A DNA stretch of 54,313 bases from Sphingomonadales bacterium (GCA_027490095.1 JAIXYT010000035.1:1-54313); one strand, 5' to 3'; shown: positions 1 through 16,061, numbered from the stretch's first letter. Notes: generated from the letters alone by a model not told the origin. Program-made: numbers and translations.

Positions 1-231
1 GGCAACGCCGGCCGCAACCGTCAGCACAAGGCCGGTCGCGCTCGCCCCGGTCACGGCTGCCGCAACCAGGATCAGCCCGAAGTAGACCGCGACACCGCGC
101 AGATGAAAGGCGGTCAGCGCCAGACGCTTCCAGTCCGGCGAACCCTGCCAGACGATATGCTCGCCTGCCGGCAGGTGGCCGGGAAGCCCCCGCACGGGCT
201 CGTTGGCATAGCCCTCGGTCGAACCGCTCAC
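1..231 (-). CDS. puhB: PuhB, photosynthetic complex assembly protein (partial, 3' end outside window)
   Basis: Only the first 77 codons are present; the gene runs off the window start. It begins with GTG, overlapping the puhA stop codon by four bases (GTGA), which argues for translational coupling. The visible protein has a soluble N-terminus with LPAGE and WQGSPDW motifs, followed by a hydrophobic stretch (roughly residues 45-77) that begins membrane segments. This matches the PuhB family, a membrane protein with a PH-like domain that helps assemble the reaction centre and LH1 complex in the inner membrane. Position directly after puhA is the standard PGC arrangement. The call rests on both sequence style and synteny; the C-terminal part cannot be checked. 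Confidence 0.85.
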   Translation of the reverse strand, partial: MSGSTEGYANEPVRGLPGHLPAGEHIVWQGSPDWKRLALTAFHLRGVAVYFGLILVAAAVTGASATGLVLTVAAGVA

Positions 232-992
232 AGCAGCGGCTCCTGGCGGCTCGGCGAGGAATAGAGATACCCGCCGCCGAAATAGGCGACGATCCGCTCC
301 TCCTCGTCGAGGGTGACCATGGTCGGGCTTCCGGTAACCGGTACGTCGGCGAACTGGGCAGCCGAAATGCTGTCCGTCTGCACGGCGGCCTTGCGCGGCT
401 TCACGAGCACCATCGTCATCGGCACCAGCACATGGCGGCCGTTGGGCAACTCGGTCTCGAGATAGCGGATCAACCGGTCCGACTTGTCGATCCAGATCTC
501 GGTGACCACGCCTGCCGCAAGCCCGTCGGACCCGTACATGGTGTAGCCACGCGGATCGCTGTCCCGCGTGTCGACCGAAAGCTCCTCGACGGTGCGCAGC
601 GGCACGATGCGCGGATGGCCCTCGAAGTCGAGATCAGGCCGCTTGGCCCGCTGCGCATAGGCCGCCGGCCCGATACCATCCACCAGCGGATTACCCGTCG
701 GCACATAGGGCGAGCCATAGCTGCCCCAGGCCTTGGTGGCCTTCAGGTTCCGGTCGTCCCGGGCCGTCTTGGGGTTCACCACCCCATGGCCGTGCGGCAG
801 GCGGAATTCCTTGGGACGGCCAAGATCCCAGACCTTGGTGCTGTGAAGCCGACCGGTCATCTCGTCCTCCAGCGGATAGCCTTCCCGCCGGCTTTCCCGG
901 TTCAGGTAGACCACCAGACCGATGAAGAAGAGGAAGAACGCATAGAGGCTGAGCATTGCGATATCGACATTGCCGAAGATCACGGGTGACAT
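228..992 (-). CDS. puhA: Photosynthetic reaction centre H subunit
   Basis: The 254-residue product is the H subunit that caps the cytoplasmic face of the reaction centre L/M core. The start is the ATG at 992, giving a short periplasmic N-terminus (MSPVIFGN), one transmembrane helix at about residues 11-31 (LYAFFLFFIGLVVYL) and the conserved NRESRREGYPLE after it, exactly as in PuhA. A PRC-barrel-like cytoplasmic domain follows, with a conserved P.G.P...GP..YA region around 90-105 and the VTEIWIDKSD..IRYLE motif. A longer upstream reading frame exists but lacks the family N-terminus. The gene lies 52 bases after lhaA and overlaps puhB by four bases. The pufLM genes needed for the rest of the core are not in this window. 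Confidence 0.97.
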   Translation of the reverse strand: MSPVIFGNVDIAMLSLYAFFLFFIGLVVYLNRESRREGYPLEDEMTGRLHSTKVWDLGRPKEFRLPHGHGVVNPKTARDDRNLKATKAWGSYGSPYVPTGNPLVDGIGPAAYAQRAKRPDLDFEGHPRIVPLRTVEELSVDTRDSDPRGYTMYGSDGLAAGVVTEIWIDKSDRLIRYLETELPNGRHVLVPMTMVLVKPRKAAVQTDSISAAQFADVPVTGSPTMVTLDEEERIVAYFGGGYLYSSPSRQEPLL

Positions 993-1044
993 GGGCTGTC
1001 TCCGCTGCACGGGATGAAGGCCAGAAGGCCGGGACGACGCAAGG

Positions 1045-2471
1045 TCATGCCGGGAACTCCTGAAGCCCGAACGGCCGTGCGGAACCGTCGGGGCTGTGGG
1101 TGGAACGCCGGACCAGGGGCCCGAGCGCGACGAGGGTTGCAAACAGAAGGCCGATCTCGATGTGCCAGACGACCGAATAGGGGATGGCCCGCTCGGACAG
1201 GGCCGTGCCGAGCATGCCGGAGGCGGCAGCTGCCGAAAGCACGTCGCGCAGGATGCCGGACAGGATGATGCCGATTCCCGCAGCAGTGGCTTGCACCGCC
1301 CCGAAAGTGCCCAGGGCAAGGCCCGCGCCCTTCCCGCCGGCCCTGCCAAGCGCCATTGCAGCGGTCAGCGTGCCGACCCCGAAAAGCCCGCCGCCGAACC
1401 CGATGCCCGCAACCCCGAGCCCCAGCAGAAGGGCGAGACCCGTCGGCGCCGAGATGACAACGGACGCAAAGGCGGCGATCCCGGCCAGAAGGCCCGTGGC
1501 AGCCACCCGCAAGGGGTCGGTGCCCCGGCCCAGCATGCCGGCCGACATCGCCAGCGCCAGCAGCGTGCCTGCCGCCCAGACGGCGGTCAGCCGGGTCGTT
1601 TCGCCGACACCCATGCCGAGCACTTCGGCACCATAGGGCTCGAGAAGCACGTCCTGCATGGCAAAGCCCGCAGCGCCCAGGCCCACCGCCACCAGCATCC
1701 GCCGGGTGCCGCGGTCTGCCGTGAAGCTCTGCCAGACTTCGGCAAAGCGCGGCATTTCGCGATCATGGAGGGTTTCAGACGGCCGCCGCGGTTCCTGCTT
1801 CCACAGCGCGATGAGGTTGAGGCCCATGGTCAGCATGGCCGCCCCCTGCACCACGCCCACCAGGCGGGTCGGCGAGAAATCGACGAGCAGCTGCCCCACG
1901 GCAAGCGCACTCAGAAGCGTGCCGACCAGCAGCATCACATACAGCAGCGCGACCACCCGCGGGCGGGTGTCCTCGGGGGCAAGATCGGTGGCAAGCGCAA
2001 GGCCCGCCGTCTGCGTGGTGTGCAAGCCTGCCCCGGCAAGAAGGAAGGCGAAGGCGCAGGCGATTTCGCCGACGATCGCAGGCGCCTGGCCTTCGCCGGT
2101 CATCACCAGCATCGCGAACGGCATGATGGCGAGCCCGCCGAACTGCAGCAGGGTTCCGAACCACAGATAGGGAACGCGCTTCCAGCCCAGGAACGACTTG
2201 TGGTTGTCCGACCGGAAGCCGATCAGCGCGCGCACCGGTGCGAACAGCAGCGGCAGGGCCACCATCAGCGCGACGATGCCCGCCGGAATGCCAAGCTCGA
2301 CGATCATCACCCGGTTCAGTGTGCCCGTCAGCAGAACGGCCGCCATCCCGCAGGAAATCTGGAACAGCGACAGCCTCAACAGGCGCGGCAGCGGCAGCTC
2401 CGCGCTGGCCGCATCGGCGAAGGGGAGGAATTTCACCCCCACCCGCGTCCAGCGATCGGCCATCGCGCTCA

Positions 2472-2472
<1 letters not shown>
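1045..2472 (-). CDS. lhaA: LhaA, light-harvesting 1 assembly factor (PucC/BCH2 family of MFS)
   Basis: This 475-residue protein is a polytopic inner-membrane member of the PucC branch of the major facilitator superfamily, with about 12 hydrophobic segments. LhaA helps assemble LH1 around the reaction centre, possibly by delivering bacteriochlorophyll. Family signatures seen are the N-terminal R..LFQI..G region, TGTLNRVMIVEL, RALIGFRSDNHKSFLGWKRVPY and, in the second half, MQDVLLEPYGAEVLGM. The ATG at 2472 overlaps the bchM stop codon (TGATG). Position between bchM and puhA is the classic lhaA location; the second family member at 14760 is the one normally found next to bchG/bchP. The C-terminal tail after the last helix is short and poorly conserved. 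Confidence 0.95.
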
Positions 2473-7636
<5,164 letters not shown>

Positions 7637-7640
<4 letters not shown>

Positions 7641-9205
7641 GGCCGCCCTCCCCCGCTCAGGTGCGCCTTCGCCTCATACAGCGTGTCGACGGTGATCGCC
7701 GAAATCCCGCGATTGGCGGCATAGGCCTCGGTGTTCCGGCGCGCCTTGCCGCGAACGAAGAAGGGGATCTTCAGAAGTTCGCGCTCGGCGTCGGCCGTCC
7801 AGCCCTGCGGCTCCTCGGCCGCAGCCGGAGCCGGATTCGGCATCACCTTCAGCGTCTCGGCCGAAGCCGAACCGCCATGCCCGGCGCCCAGGTGCGAAGG
7901 GCCGGCCGCGTCATGGAACTCGAAATCGTCGCGGAACATCGTCAGCAGATGCTCTTCCAGGCCCATCACCAGCGGATGCACCCAGCTGTCGAAGATCACG
8001 TTCGCGCCCTCGAAGCCCATCAGCGGGCTGTGGCGCGCCGGGAAATCCTGCACATGCACCGGCGCCGAGATCACCGCGCAGGGCAGCTTCAGCTTCTTCG
8101 CGATCATTCGCTCCATCTGGGTGCCCAGCACCATCTCGGGCTGGGCTGCCGTGATCGCGGCTTCCACTTCCAGATAGTCGTCGGTGATCAGCGCCTCGAG
8201 GCCAAGGTCCTCGGCGGCTGCCCGCACGTCGCGGGCGAATTCCCTATTGTAGCAGCCAAGGCCGCACACTTCGAACCCCAGTTCGTCGCGCGCCACCCGG
8301 GCGGCCGCCAGCGCGTGCGTGCCGTCGCCGAAGATGAAGACCCGCTTGGAGGTCAGATAGGTCGAGTCGACCGACCGGCTCCACCAGGGCATCCGGCTGC
8401 CGAGCCCAAGCGCGGGCGCCGGGTCGACACCGGCCACCAGCGCAACCTCGCGGATGAAATCCATCGTCGCGCCATGCCCGATCGGCACGGTGCGAACGGT
8501 CGGCTGCTTGAACTGGCGCTCAAGCCAGCGCGAGGCGGTGTCGGAAATCTCGGGGTACAGGCTGATGTTGAAGTCGGCCTCGCCCAGCGTCTGCAGCTCG
8601 GCCGGAGTCGCGCCCAGAGGCGCCACCACATGCAGGTCGATTCCCAAGGCCGACAGCAGGATCTTCACTTCGACGAGGTCATCGCGGTGCCGGAAGCCCA
8701 GCGCCGTCGGCCCCAGGATGTTCGCCCTGGGCCGCCGGCCTTCCCGCGGCGCCGGCTTCGCATCCCGCTTGGCAAGCCCGCGCACCAGCGCATGGAAGGT
8801 CTCGGACGCGCCCCAATGCTCGCGCCGCTGATAGCTCGGCAGCTCCAGCGCAATCACCGGGCAGGGCAGCCCCATCGCCTCGGCAAGGCCCGCAGGATCG
8901 TCCTGGATCAGCTCGGCGGTGCAGCTTGCGCCCACCAGCATCGCCTGCGGCTTGTAGCGCGCATAGGCGTCGCGTGCGGCAGTCTGGAACAGCTCGGCGG
9001 TATCGCCGCCAAGGTCGCGCGCCTCGAAGGTGGTGTAGGTGACCGGAGGGCGCTCGCCCCGCCGCTCGATCATCGTGAACAGCAGGTCGGCATAGGTGTC
9101 GCCCTGCGGGGCATGCAGCACATAGTGGACGCCCCGCATCGCAGTCGCAACGCGCATCGCCCCCACATGGGGCGGTCCTTCATAGGTCCAGAGCGTCAGC
9201 TGCAT
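7637..9205 (-). CDS. bchB: Light-independent protochlorophyllide reductase subunit B
   Basis: BchB forms the catalytic heterotetramer with BchN and reduces ring D of protochlorophyllide without light. The 522-residue product begins [15 protein letters not shown], the family start. Asp36 (APQGD36TYADLL), which is the unusual aspartate ligand of the 4Fe-4S cluster in this family, is present, and a cluster cysteine is in [13 protein letters not shown]. The C-terminal PCP-red-like domain with W...[21 protein letters not shown] is present (about 455-500). bchN ends six bases upstream and bchH starts inside the stop codon, so N-B-H are one transcriptional unit. All ligand positions that I could check are intact. 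Confidence 0.98.
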
Positions 9206-9211
9206 GCGCGT

Positions 9212-11035
<1,824 letters not shown>

Positions 11036-11043
11036 CTATGGCC

Positions 11044-11090
11044 TGACACGTGCCAGTGTCAAATCATCTTTACGTCCAACTTTTTTGACA
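11044..11090. promoter_or_regulatory. Composite PpsR-type operator between bchF and aerR
   Basis: Half-sites seen: TGACA at 11044-11048, TGTCA at 11057-11061, TTACG at 11070-11074 and TGACA at 11086-11090, with CGTCC at 11073-11077 facing the last. The spacing between successive half-sites is eight bases, so the centre carries a TGTCA-N8-TTACG and its neighbour a CGTCC-N8-TGACA, both close to the PpsR/CrtJ consensus TGT-N12-ACA, plus an outward-facing TGACA-N8-TGTCA. A possible minus-strand -35 (TTGACA, 11057-11062) for bchF overlaps the TGTCA half-site, the layout expected for repression. Binding by the PpsR encoded at 12277 is inferred, not shown. Confidence 0.8.
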
Positions 11091-11249
11091 CTCATGAGCC
11101 GAATCACTGCCAGGCCTGTTGCCAAACACCCCCGCTTGGGCTTAGCTTCATCGTTGTTGGGCGTGCGGCGGGAGTCGCACATCAGAAACACTCCGCCGAC
11201 CTGCCTCAAGAGACGGCGACGGATCCATGCAGACGGCTCAGGAGGGCCC

Positions 11250-12248
11250 ATGCTGCGCAGAGATTCGACAGGTCAGGACCCCGAGAACACGGCGCGCGAT
11301 GCCGGACGCGACCCGTCGGGCGCGTCGCAGGGCGCACCCGCCCAGATACGGGTGGGTCGTGGTGCATCATCCGGGGCTACGCCCTCAGGGTCCGCCGATG
11401 TGGCCGCCTGCCACCAGAGCATGGCATCGCTGATCGCCGACGAAATCATCCCGCGCCTGATAGCGGCCCATCGTGCCGATGGCGGCGACTGTTCGGGCGA
11501 CGGGCTTTCCCTGCTCGATCCGGACCGCTTTGCCGATCTCGCGATCCAGTCGGACGCCCGGCACCTCGCCGACCTGTCAGAGGCGGCAATGGCCCATGGC
11601 CTCGGCTTCGAGTCGCTCATGCTGGATGTCATGGCGCCGGCCGCCCGCATTCTCGGGGAGCGCTGGGAAGATGATCGCGCCGACTTCATCGAAGTCACGC
11701 TGGGCCTGTGGCGGCTGCAGGAGCTGGTCCACGAACTGGCTTCGCGGCGCTGCGGATTCGAAGCGAATGTGATGCACGAGCGGCGGATCCTGTGTGCAGC
11801 TGCACCGGGCGATGACCACAGCTTCGGCTCCCTCCTCCTCGAAGAGATGTTCCGCCGCGCCGGGTGGACCTGCACCGGCCTTCGCGGGTCGACCCGGGCA
11901 CAGCTGCTGCGGCAGGTCGCGGAAGGCTGGTTCGAAATCATAGCCTTGACCATTTCGGTCGAGCGCAATAGCGTGACATTGACCGATCTTGTGGCAGACC
12001 TCAGGGCAGCATCCTGCAACCCGGGCGTCAGCATCATGGTTGGCGGTCCAGTGTTCAACGACCATGCATCGCTTGCGGACGAGATCGGCGCCGACGCCAC
12101 CGCATCCAATGCCAGGGCCGCGTTGCACCAGGCGGAGTTGCTCGTTGGACAGTATCTGGTCGGATCCGGCACCGCAGCATCAGGGCACGCCATGGCGCGC
12201 CGAACCGCGGGCGTTCCCGCGGCGCGCGCCGGCATCCAGCCCGGCTGA
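11250..12248 (+). CDS. aerR: AerR/PpaA-type cobalamin-binding regulator (PpsR antirepressor)
   Basis: The 332-residue protein has a low-complexity N-terminus (about 1-50), a helical B12-binding cap (about 55-165, with WEDDRADFIEVTLG) and a B12-binding Rossmann domain (about 175-310). The motif D188-D-H190-S-F-G193 fits the DxHxxG signature for a lower axial histidine, and MVGGPVF fits the GG loop. In Rhodobacter the homologues bind cobalamin in the light and act as antirepressors of PpsR/CrtJ; that role here is inferred from family and position directly before ppsR. The start at 11250 follows GGAGG at 11241-11245. The long frame upstream runs through the operator and is not coding. Confidence 0.88.
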   Translation: MLRRDSTGQDPENTARDAGRDPSGASQGAPAQIRVGRGASSGATPSGSADVAACHQSMASLIADEIIPRLIAAHRADGGDCSGDGLSLLDPDRFADLAIQSDARHLADLSEAAMAHGLGFESLMLDVMAPAARILGERWEDDRADFIEVTLGLWRLQELVHELASRRCGFEANVMHERRILCAAAPGDDHSFGSLLLEEMFRRAGWTCTGLRGSTRAQLLRQVAEGWFEIIALTISVERNSVTLTDLVADLRAASCNPGVSIMVGGPVFNDHASLADEIGADATASNARAALHQAELLVGQYLVGSGTAASGHAMARRTAGVPAARAGIQPG

Positions 12249-12276
12249 CCGGACCGTCGGCTGAGGCCTGAAGGCG

Positions 12277-13725
12277 ATGGACCTCCCCCCTCCCCCGTCG
12301 CCCGGGCCGCTCCCGTTTCGTGACCCGCAGGAATCCCTCGCCGGCCTGGGTTCCGACTCGACCGCGCGCATCCTCGCCGCCTCCAATGACGTGACGATCG
12401 TCATCGATCGCGACGGCGTCATCCGCGACATCGCAGTCGGCAGCACCGAACTGGGCGACGATCCGTTCGCCGGCTGGATCGACCGGCCCTTCATCGACAC
12501 CGTCAGCCAGGAAAGCCGGGCCAAGGTCCAGGAAATGCTGCAGGATGTGGCAAGCCGGGGCACACCGCGCTGGCGCCAGGTCAACCACCCTGCGCCCAAG
12601 GGCCAGGTGCCCGTCCGCTATCTCGCGATGGAAGCCGGCGAGGACGGCCGCGTCATCGCGGTCGGCCGCGAAATGCGGGCGGCCCTGCAGGTCCAGCAGC
12701 GCCTCATCCAGCTCCAGCAGTCGATGGAGCGCGACTATGTCCGCCTCAGGGAAACCGAGCAGCGCTACCGCCTGCTGTTCGACCAGAGCAGCGAGGCCGT
12801 CCTCATCGTCGACGGGCAGACCAGGCGCATCCTGGAGGCGAATCCGGCCGCACAATCGCTCCTCGGTCCGGTCCTTGCCGGTTCGTCTGCAACCGCACTC
12901 GTCGGCCAGCCGATCCCCTCCCTCATGTCCCCGGACGACCGCGACGGCCTCCTTCAGCACATGGGCGCCGTGCTTGCCGGTGCATCGCCCGAGGGGCCCA
13001 GGGCCTTCCGTCTCGCCGACGGGCGTGAATTCTCGCTCGCCGCAACCCTGTTCCGCCAGCAGCGGACAACACTCCTGCTCCTGCGGATGCAATCGGCCGG
13101 CCAGGTCGAACCCGCGCCCGCCCAGCTCCCGCTCGAGGCCGTGCTCGAGCGTATCCCGGATGCCTTCGTCCTGCTGGACCGCACCGGCGCGATCCGGGCG
13201 CTGAACGCCGCCTTCCTCGACCTTACCGGCCTGCCCCGCGCCGAACAGGCGATCGGGGAGCCCTTCGCCCGCTTCCTCGCCCGGCCCGACATCGATTTCG
13301 ACCTGATGCTGGGCCAGCTCCGTACAGACGGGTCATTGCGCAACTTCGAAACCCGCCTGCGCACCCGCCACGGCGAGCTCGAGGATGTCGAGGTGTCCGC
13401 CGTGTCCGTTGACCAGGGCGGAGAGCTTCACCACGGGCTAGCGATCCGCTCCATCGCCCGCCGGCTCGGCCGTCCGGACGAGGACGGCGCCGCCGTGCCC
13501 CGTTCGGTCGAGCAACTGACAGAACTCGTCGGCCGAATCGCCCTCAAGGACATCGTGCGCGAATCGACCGACCTCATCGAACGCCTCTGCATCGAGGCGG
13601 CGCTGCGCTACACCTCCAACAACCGCGCATCGGCAGCCGAAATCCTCGGCCTCAGCCGGCAGAGCCTCTATTCCAAGCTGCATCGCCACGGCATGGCGAC
13701 CCCGGGCGCCGACGCGGACGACTGA
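12277..13725 (+). CDS. ppsR: PpsR/CrtJ transcriptional repressor of photosynthesis genes
   Basis: This 482-residue regulator has a first PAS-like domain at about 28-110, a coiled-coil linker with many Gln residues (about 130-155: QVQQRLIQLQQSMERDY), a second PAS at about 160-270, a third at about 285-395, and a Fis-type helix-turn-helix at about 435-475 (NRASAAEILGLSRQSLY). Cys438 in ERLCIEAAL matches the redox-sensitive cysteine next to the HTH of Rhodobacter CrtJ/PpsR. The family binds TGT-N12-ACA palindromes under oxic conditions and represses bch, crt and puc genes. The gene is 28 bases after aerR, likely one transcript. The ribosome site is weak (GAAGG). The next gene, bchG, has its own operator, so the regulator probably controls it directly. 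Confidence 0.95.
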   Translation: MDLPPPPSPGPLPFRDPQESLAGLGSDSTARILAASNDVTIVIDRDGVIRDIAVGSTELGDDPFAGWIDRPFIDTVSQESRAKVQEMLQDVASRGTPRWRQVNHPAPKGQVPVRYLAMEAGEDGRVIAVGREMRAALQVQQRLIQLQQSMERDYVRLRETEQRYRLLFDQSSEAVLIVDGQTRRILEANPAAQSLLGPVLAGSSATALVGQPIPSLMSPDDRDGLLQHMGAVLAGASPEGPRAFRLADGREFSLAATLFRQQRTTLLLLRMQSAGQVEPAPAQLPLEAVLERIPDAFVLLDRTGAIRALNAAFLDLTGLPRAEQAIGEPFARFLARPDIDFDLMLGQLRTDGSLRNFETRLRTRHGELEDVEVSAVSVDQGGELHHGLAIRSIARRLGRPDEDGAAVPRSVEQLTELVGRIALKDIVRESTDLIERLCIEAALRYTSNNRASAAEILGLSRQSLYSKLHRHGMATPGADADD

Positions 13726-13755
13726 GGCAGCAGCCGCACACCTGAAATGCCAGCC

Positions 13756-13786
13756 TGACAGTTGAAAGTGTCAATCTGAATTGACG
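13756..13786. promoter_or_regulatory. Composite PpsR-type operator upstream of bchG
   Basis: Three half-sites at a constant 13-base pitch: TGACA 13756-13760, TGTCA 13769-13773, TGACG 13782-13786. The last two form TGTCA-N8-TGACG, close to the PpsR consensus; the first two form an outward-facing pair. The same three-part layout occurs at 11044-11074. The terminal TTGACG (13781-13786) could be a -35, with TAGCCT at 13804-13809 as a weak -10 after 17 bases. Confidence 0.8.
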
Positions 13787-13815
13787 CTCACCGCCGCCGC
13801 GGTTAGCCTCCCCAG

Positions 13816-14763
13816 ATGGACCGGCTGCAAGCCCCACTGACCCAGCCCGGCCTGCCCGGTGCGCCGGAACGGCTGCCCTCCATCGCCCGAACCGGGCCAC
13901 CTGCCCCGCGCGATGTCCTGGAACTGCTGAAGCCGGTCACCTGGTTCCCGCCGATGTGGGCCTACATGTGCGGCGTCGTCTCGTCCGGCGCGCCGATTCT
14001 CGACCGCTGGCACCTGCTCGCGCTGGGCGTCATCCTCACCGGCCCGCTGGTCTGCGGCACCAGCCAGGCGGTCAACGACTGGTTCGACCGGCATGTCGAC
14101 GCCATCAACGAGCCGAACCGCCCCATTCCCTCCGGCCGCATCCCCGGCCGCTGGGGCCTGTGGATCGCGCTCATCGGCTCGGCGATCTCGATGCTGGTCT
14201 CCGCGCTCCTCGGGCCGGCGGTCGTCGCTGCAACCCTGTTCGGCCTGTTCCTGGCCTGGGCCTACAGCATGCCGCCGCTCAGGCTGAAGGTCTCGGGCTG
14301 GTGGGGCCCGCTCGCCTGCGCCTTCGCCTATGAAGGCCTCACCTGGTTCACCGGCGCCGCCGTGATGCTCGGCACCGTCCCCCCCGTGCCCGTCATCATC
14401 GTCGCGACACTCTATGCCGCAGGCGCCTTCGGGATCATGACCCTCAATGATTTCAAGGCCGTGGAAGGCGACCGCCAGATGGGCATCGCCTCGTTGCCCG
14501 TCACGCTCGGCATCCGCGCAGCAGCCCTTGTCGCCTGCGCAACCATGGTCGCGGCCCAGCTTGTCGTGATCGCGCTGCACCTCGGCTGGGGCCTCCACTG
14601 GACTGCCGCGATCGTCGCCGCGCTCACCGTCGGGCAGCTTCTCGCCATGCGGCGGATGGTCCGCGATCCCGCCCGCTTTGCCCCCTGGTACAACGGCGCC
14701 GGCGTCTCCCTCTATGTGCTCGGCATGCTGGTGTCGGCCTTCGGCCTCAGGAGCCTTGCATGA
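13816..14763 (+). CDS. bchG: Bacteriochlorophyll synthase (geranylgeranyl transferase)
   Basis: BchG attaches the geranylgeranyl (or phytyl) chain to bacteriochlorophyllide a. The 315-residue UbiA-family membrane protein has the substrate-binding motifs NDWFDRHVDAINEPNRP (about 92-108) and a second acidic motif NDFKAVEGDRQMG (about 213-225), with about nine hydrophobic segments. The N-terminus is roughly 20 residues longer than I would expect before ELLKPVTWFPPMWAYM. There is no Shine-Dalgarno sequence before the ATG at 13816, and a predicted transcription start falls on or next to that ATG. The gene overlaps the next one by four bases (ATGA) and is separated from ppsR by 90 bases holding the operator. 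Confidence 0.96.
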   Translation: MDRLQAPLTQPGLPGAPERLPSIARTGPPAPRDVLELLKPVTWFPPMWAYMCGVVSSGAPILDRWHLLALGVILTGPLVCGTSQAVNDWFDRHVDAINEPNRPIPSGRIPGRWGLWIALIGSAISMLVSALLGPAVVAATLFGLFLAWAYSMPPLRLKVSGWWGPLACAFAYEGLTWFTGAAVMLGTVPPVPVIIVATLYAAGAFGIMTLNDFKAVEGDRQMGIASLPVTLGIRAAALVACATMVAAQLVVIALHLGWGLHWTAAIVAALTVGQLLAMRRMVRDPARFAPWYNGAGVSLYVLGMLVSAFGLRSLA

Positions 14764-16061
14764 CCGGCCTGTCCTGGTTCTCCATCGCGCGGCTGGGCCT
14801 AGTCCAGGCCTCGCTCGGCGCCATCGTGATGCTGGTCACCTCGCTCCTCAACCGGGTGATGGTGGTGGAATATGCGCTGCCGGCCGCGATCCCGGCCGCG
14901 CTCGTGGGCTTCCATTACGCGATCCAGCTCTCCCGCCCCCGCTTCGGCCACGGCTCCGACGGCGGCGGGCGCCGCACGCCCTGGATCATCGGCGGCATGG
15001 GCACGCTGGCGATCGGCGGGCTGATGGCAACCAACGCAACCCTCATGGCCGCCGGCTTGCCCGTGGCCGCCCTTCTTCTCGCAATCCTCGCCTACGCCTT
15101 CATCGGCGCCGGCGTGGGCGCCTGCGGCACCAACCTCCTCGCCCTCATCGCCACCCTCACGGCCGAGCGCCGCCGCCCGGCCGCAGCCGCCCTCACCTGG
15201 ATCCTGATGATCGTCGGCATCGTCGTCACGGCGGGCGTGGCGGGCAGCCTGCTCGATCCCTTCTCGCCCGAGCGTCTCGCGATGGTCGCGGGCGGAGTCG
15301 TGTCGGCGGCCTTCCTGCTCACCCTGGTCGCGGCTGCCGGCATCGAGGCGCGCGCCACCCCGGTCGACACCGGCCCTGCCCTGCCCGAGGTGCCGTTCCG
15401 CGCAGCCATCGCCGAGACGCTCGCAGACCCGGACGCGCGCCGCTTCTCGGTCTTCGTCTTCACGGCCATGCTCGCCTACTCCATGCAGGACATGGTGCTG
15501 GAACCCTTCGCCGGCCTCGCCTTCGGCTACACGCCCGGCGAATCGACCAGCCTTTCCTCGTTGCAGCACATGGGCGTGCTCTTCGGCATGCTCCTCGTCG
15601 GCATCGGCGGCAGCGCCTTTTCCGGCGGCCGGGCCTCGGCGATGCGCGTCTGGGTCACGCTCGGCTGCATCGGCTCGGCGCTCGCGCTCGGCCTGCTGGC
15701 GGCCGGCGCGATGATCGGCCCGGGCTTCCCGCTGAAGCCCGCAGTCATGCTGCTCGGCTTCTGCAACGGCGTGTTCGCCGTCTCCGCCATCGGCGCCATG
15801 ATGTCCCTTGCCGGCGCAACCGGCCGCGGCCGCGAAGGCGTGCGCATGGGCCTCTGGGGTGCGGCGCAAGCCATCGCCTTCGGGATCGGTGGTTTCATCG
15901 GCGCCGTCGGGGTCGACATCGGGCGCCACCTGATGGGCGCCGACGGCCCCGCCTTCTTCCTCGTCTTCTCGGTGGAGGCGCTGCTGTTCCTGGCAGCCGC
16001 CTCAATCGCCATCACTCTCGATCGGGCACCAACGCCCACCCTCAAGGAGGCCCGTGCATGA
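14760..16061 (+). CDS. PucC/BCH2-family MFS protein between bchG and bchP
   Basis: The 433-residue product is a 12-segment membrane protein of the PucC/BCH2 family (often annotated as the 44.5 kDa bacteriochlorophyll synthase chain, or bchP2/orf428). Seen signatures are SLLNRVMVVEYALPA near the N-terminus, PRFGHGSDGGGRRTPWI, and SMQDMVLEPFAGLAFG in the second half, paralleling lhaA (1045-2472). These proteins are thought to handle bacteriochlorophyll delivery or antenna assembly; the exact role of this member is not established. It sits between bchG and bchP with four-base overlaps at both ends, so the three genes are tightly coupled. Confidence 0.92.
   Translation: MTGLSWFSIARLGLVQASLGAIVMLVTSLLNRVMVVEYALPAAIPAALVGFHYAIQLSRPRFGHGSDGGGRRTPWIIGGMGTLAIGGLMATNATLMAAGLPVAALLLAILAYAFIGAGVGACGTNLLALIATLTAERRRPAAAALTWILMIVGIVVTAGVAGSLLDPFSPERLAMVAGGVVSAAFLLTLVAAAGIEARATPVDTGPALPEVPFRAAIAETLADPDARRFSVFVFTAMLAYSMQDMVLEPFAGLAFGYTPGESTSLSSLQHMGVLFGMLLVGIGGSAFSGGRASAMRVWVTLGCIGSALALGLLAAGAMIGPGFPLKPAVMLLGFCNGVFAVSAIGAMMSLAGATGRGREGVRMGLWGAAQAIAFGIGGFIGAVGVDIGRHLMGADGPAFFLVFSVEALLFLAAASIAITLDRAPTPTLKEARA

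Noticed and set aside
11085-11113. Plus-strand sigma-70 promoter for aerR (TTGACA, 17 bases, TGCCAG)
   Set aside because: The -35 is perfect but the -10 is poor, and the -35 coincides with a PpsR half-site, so it cannot be told from the operator.
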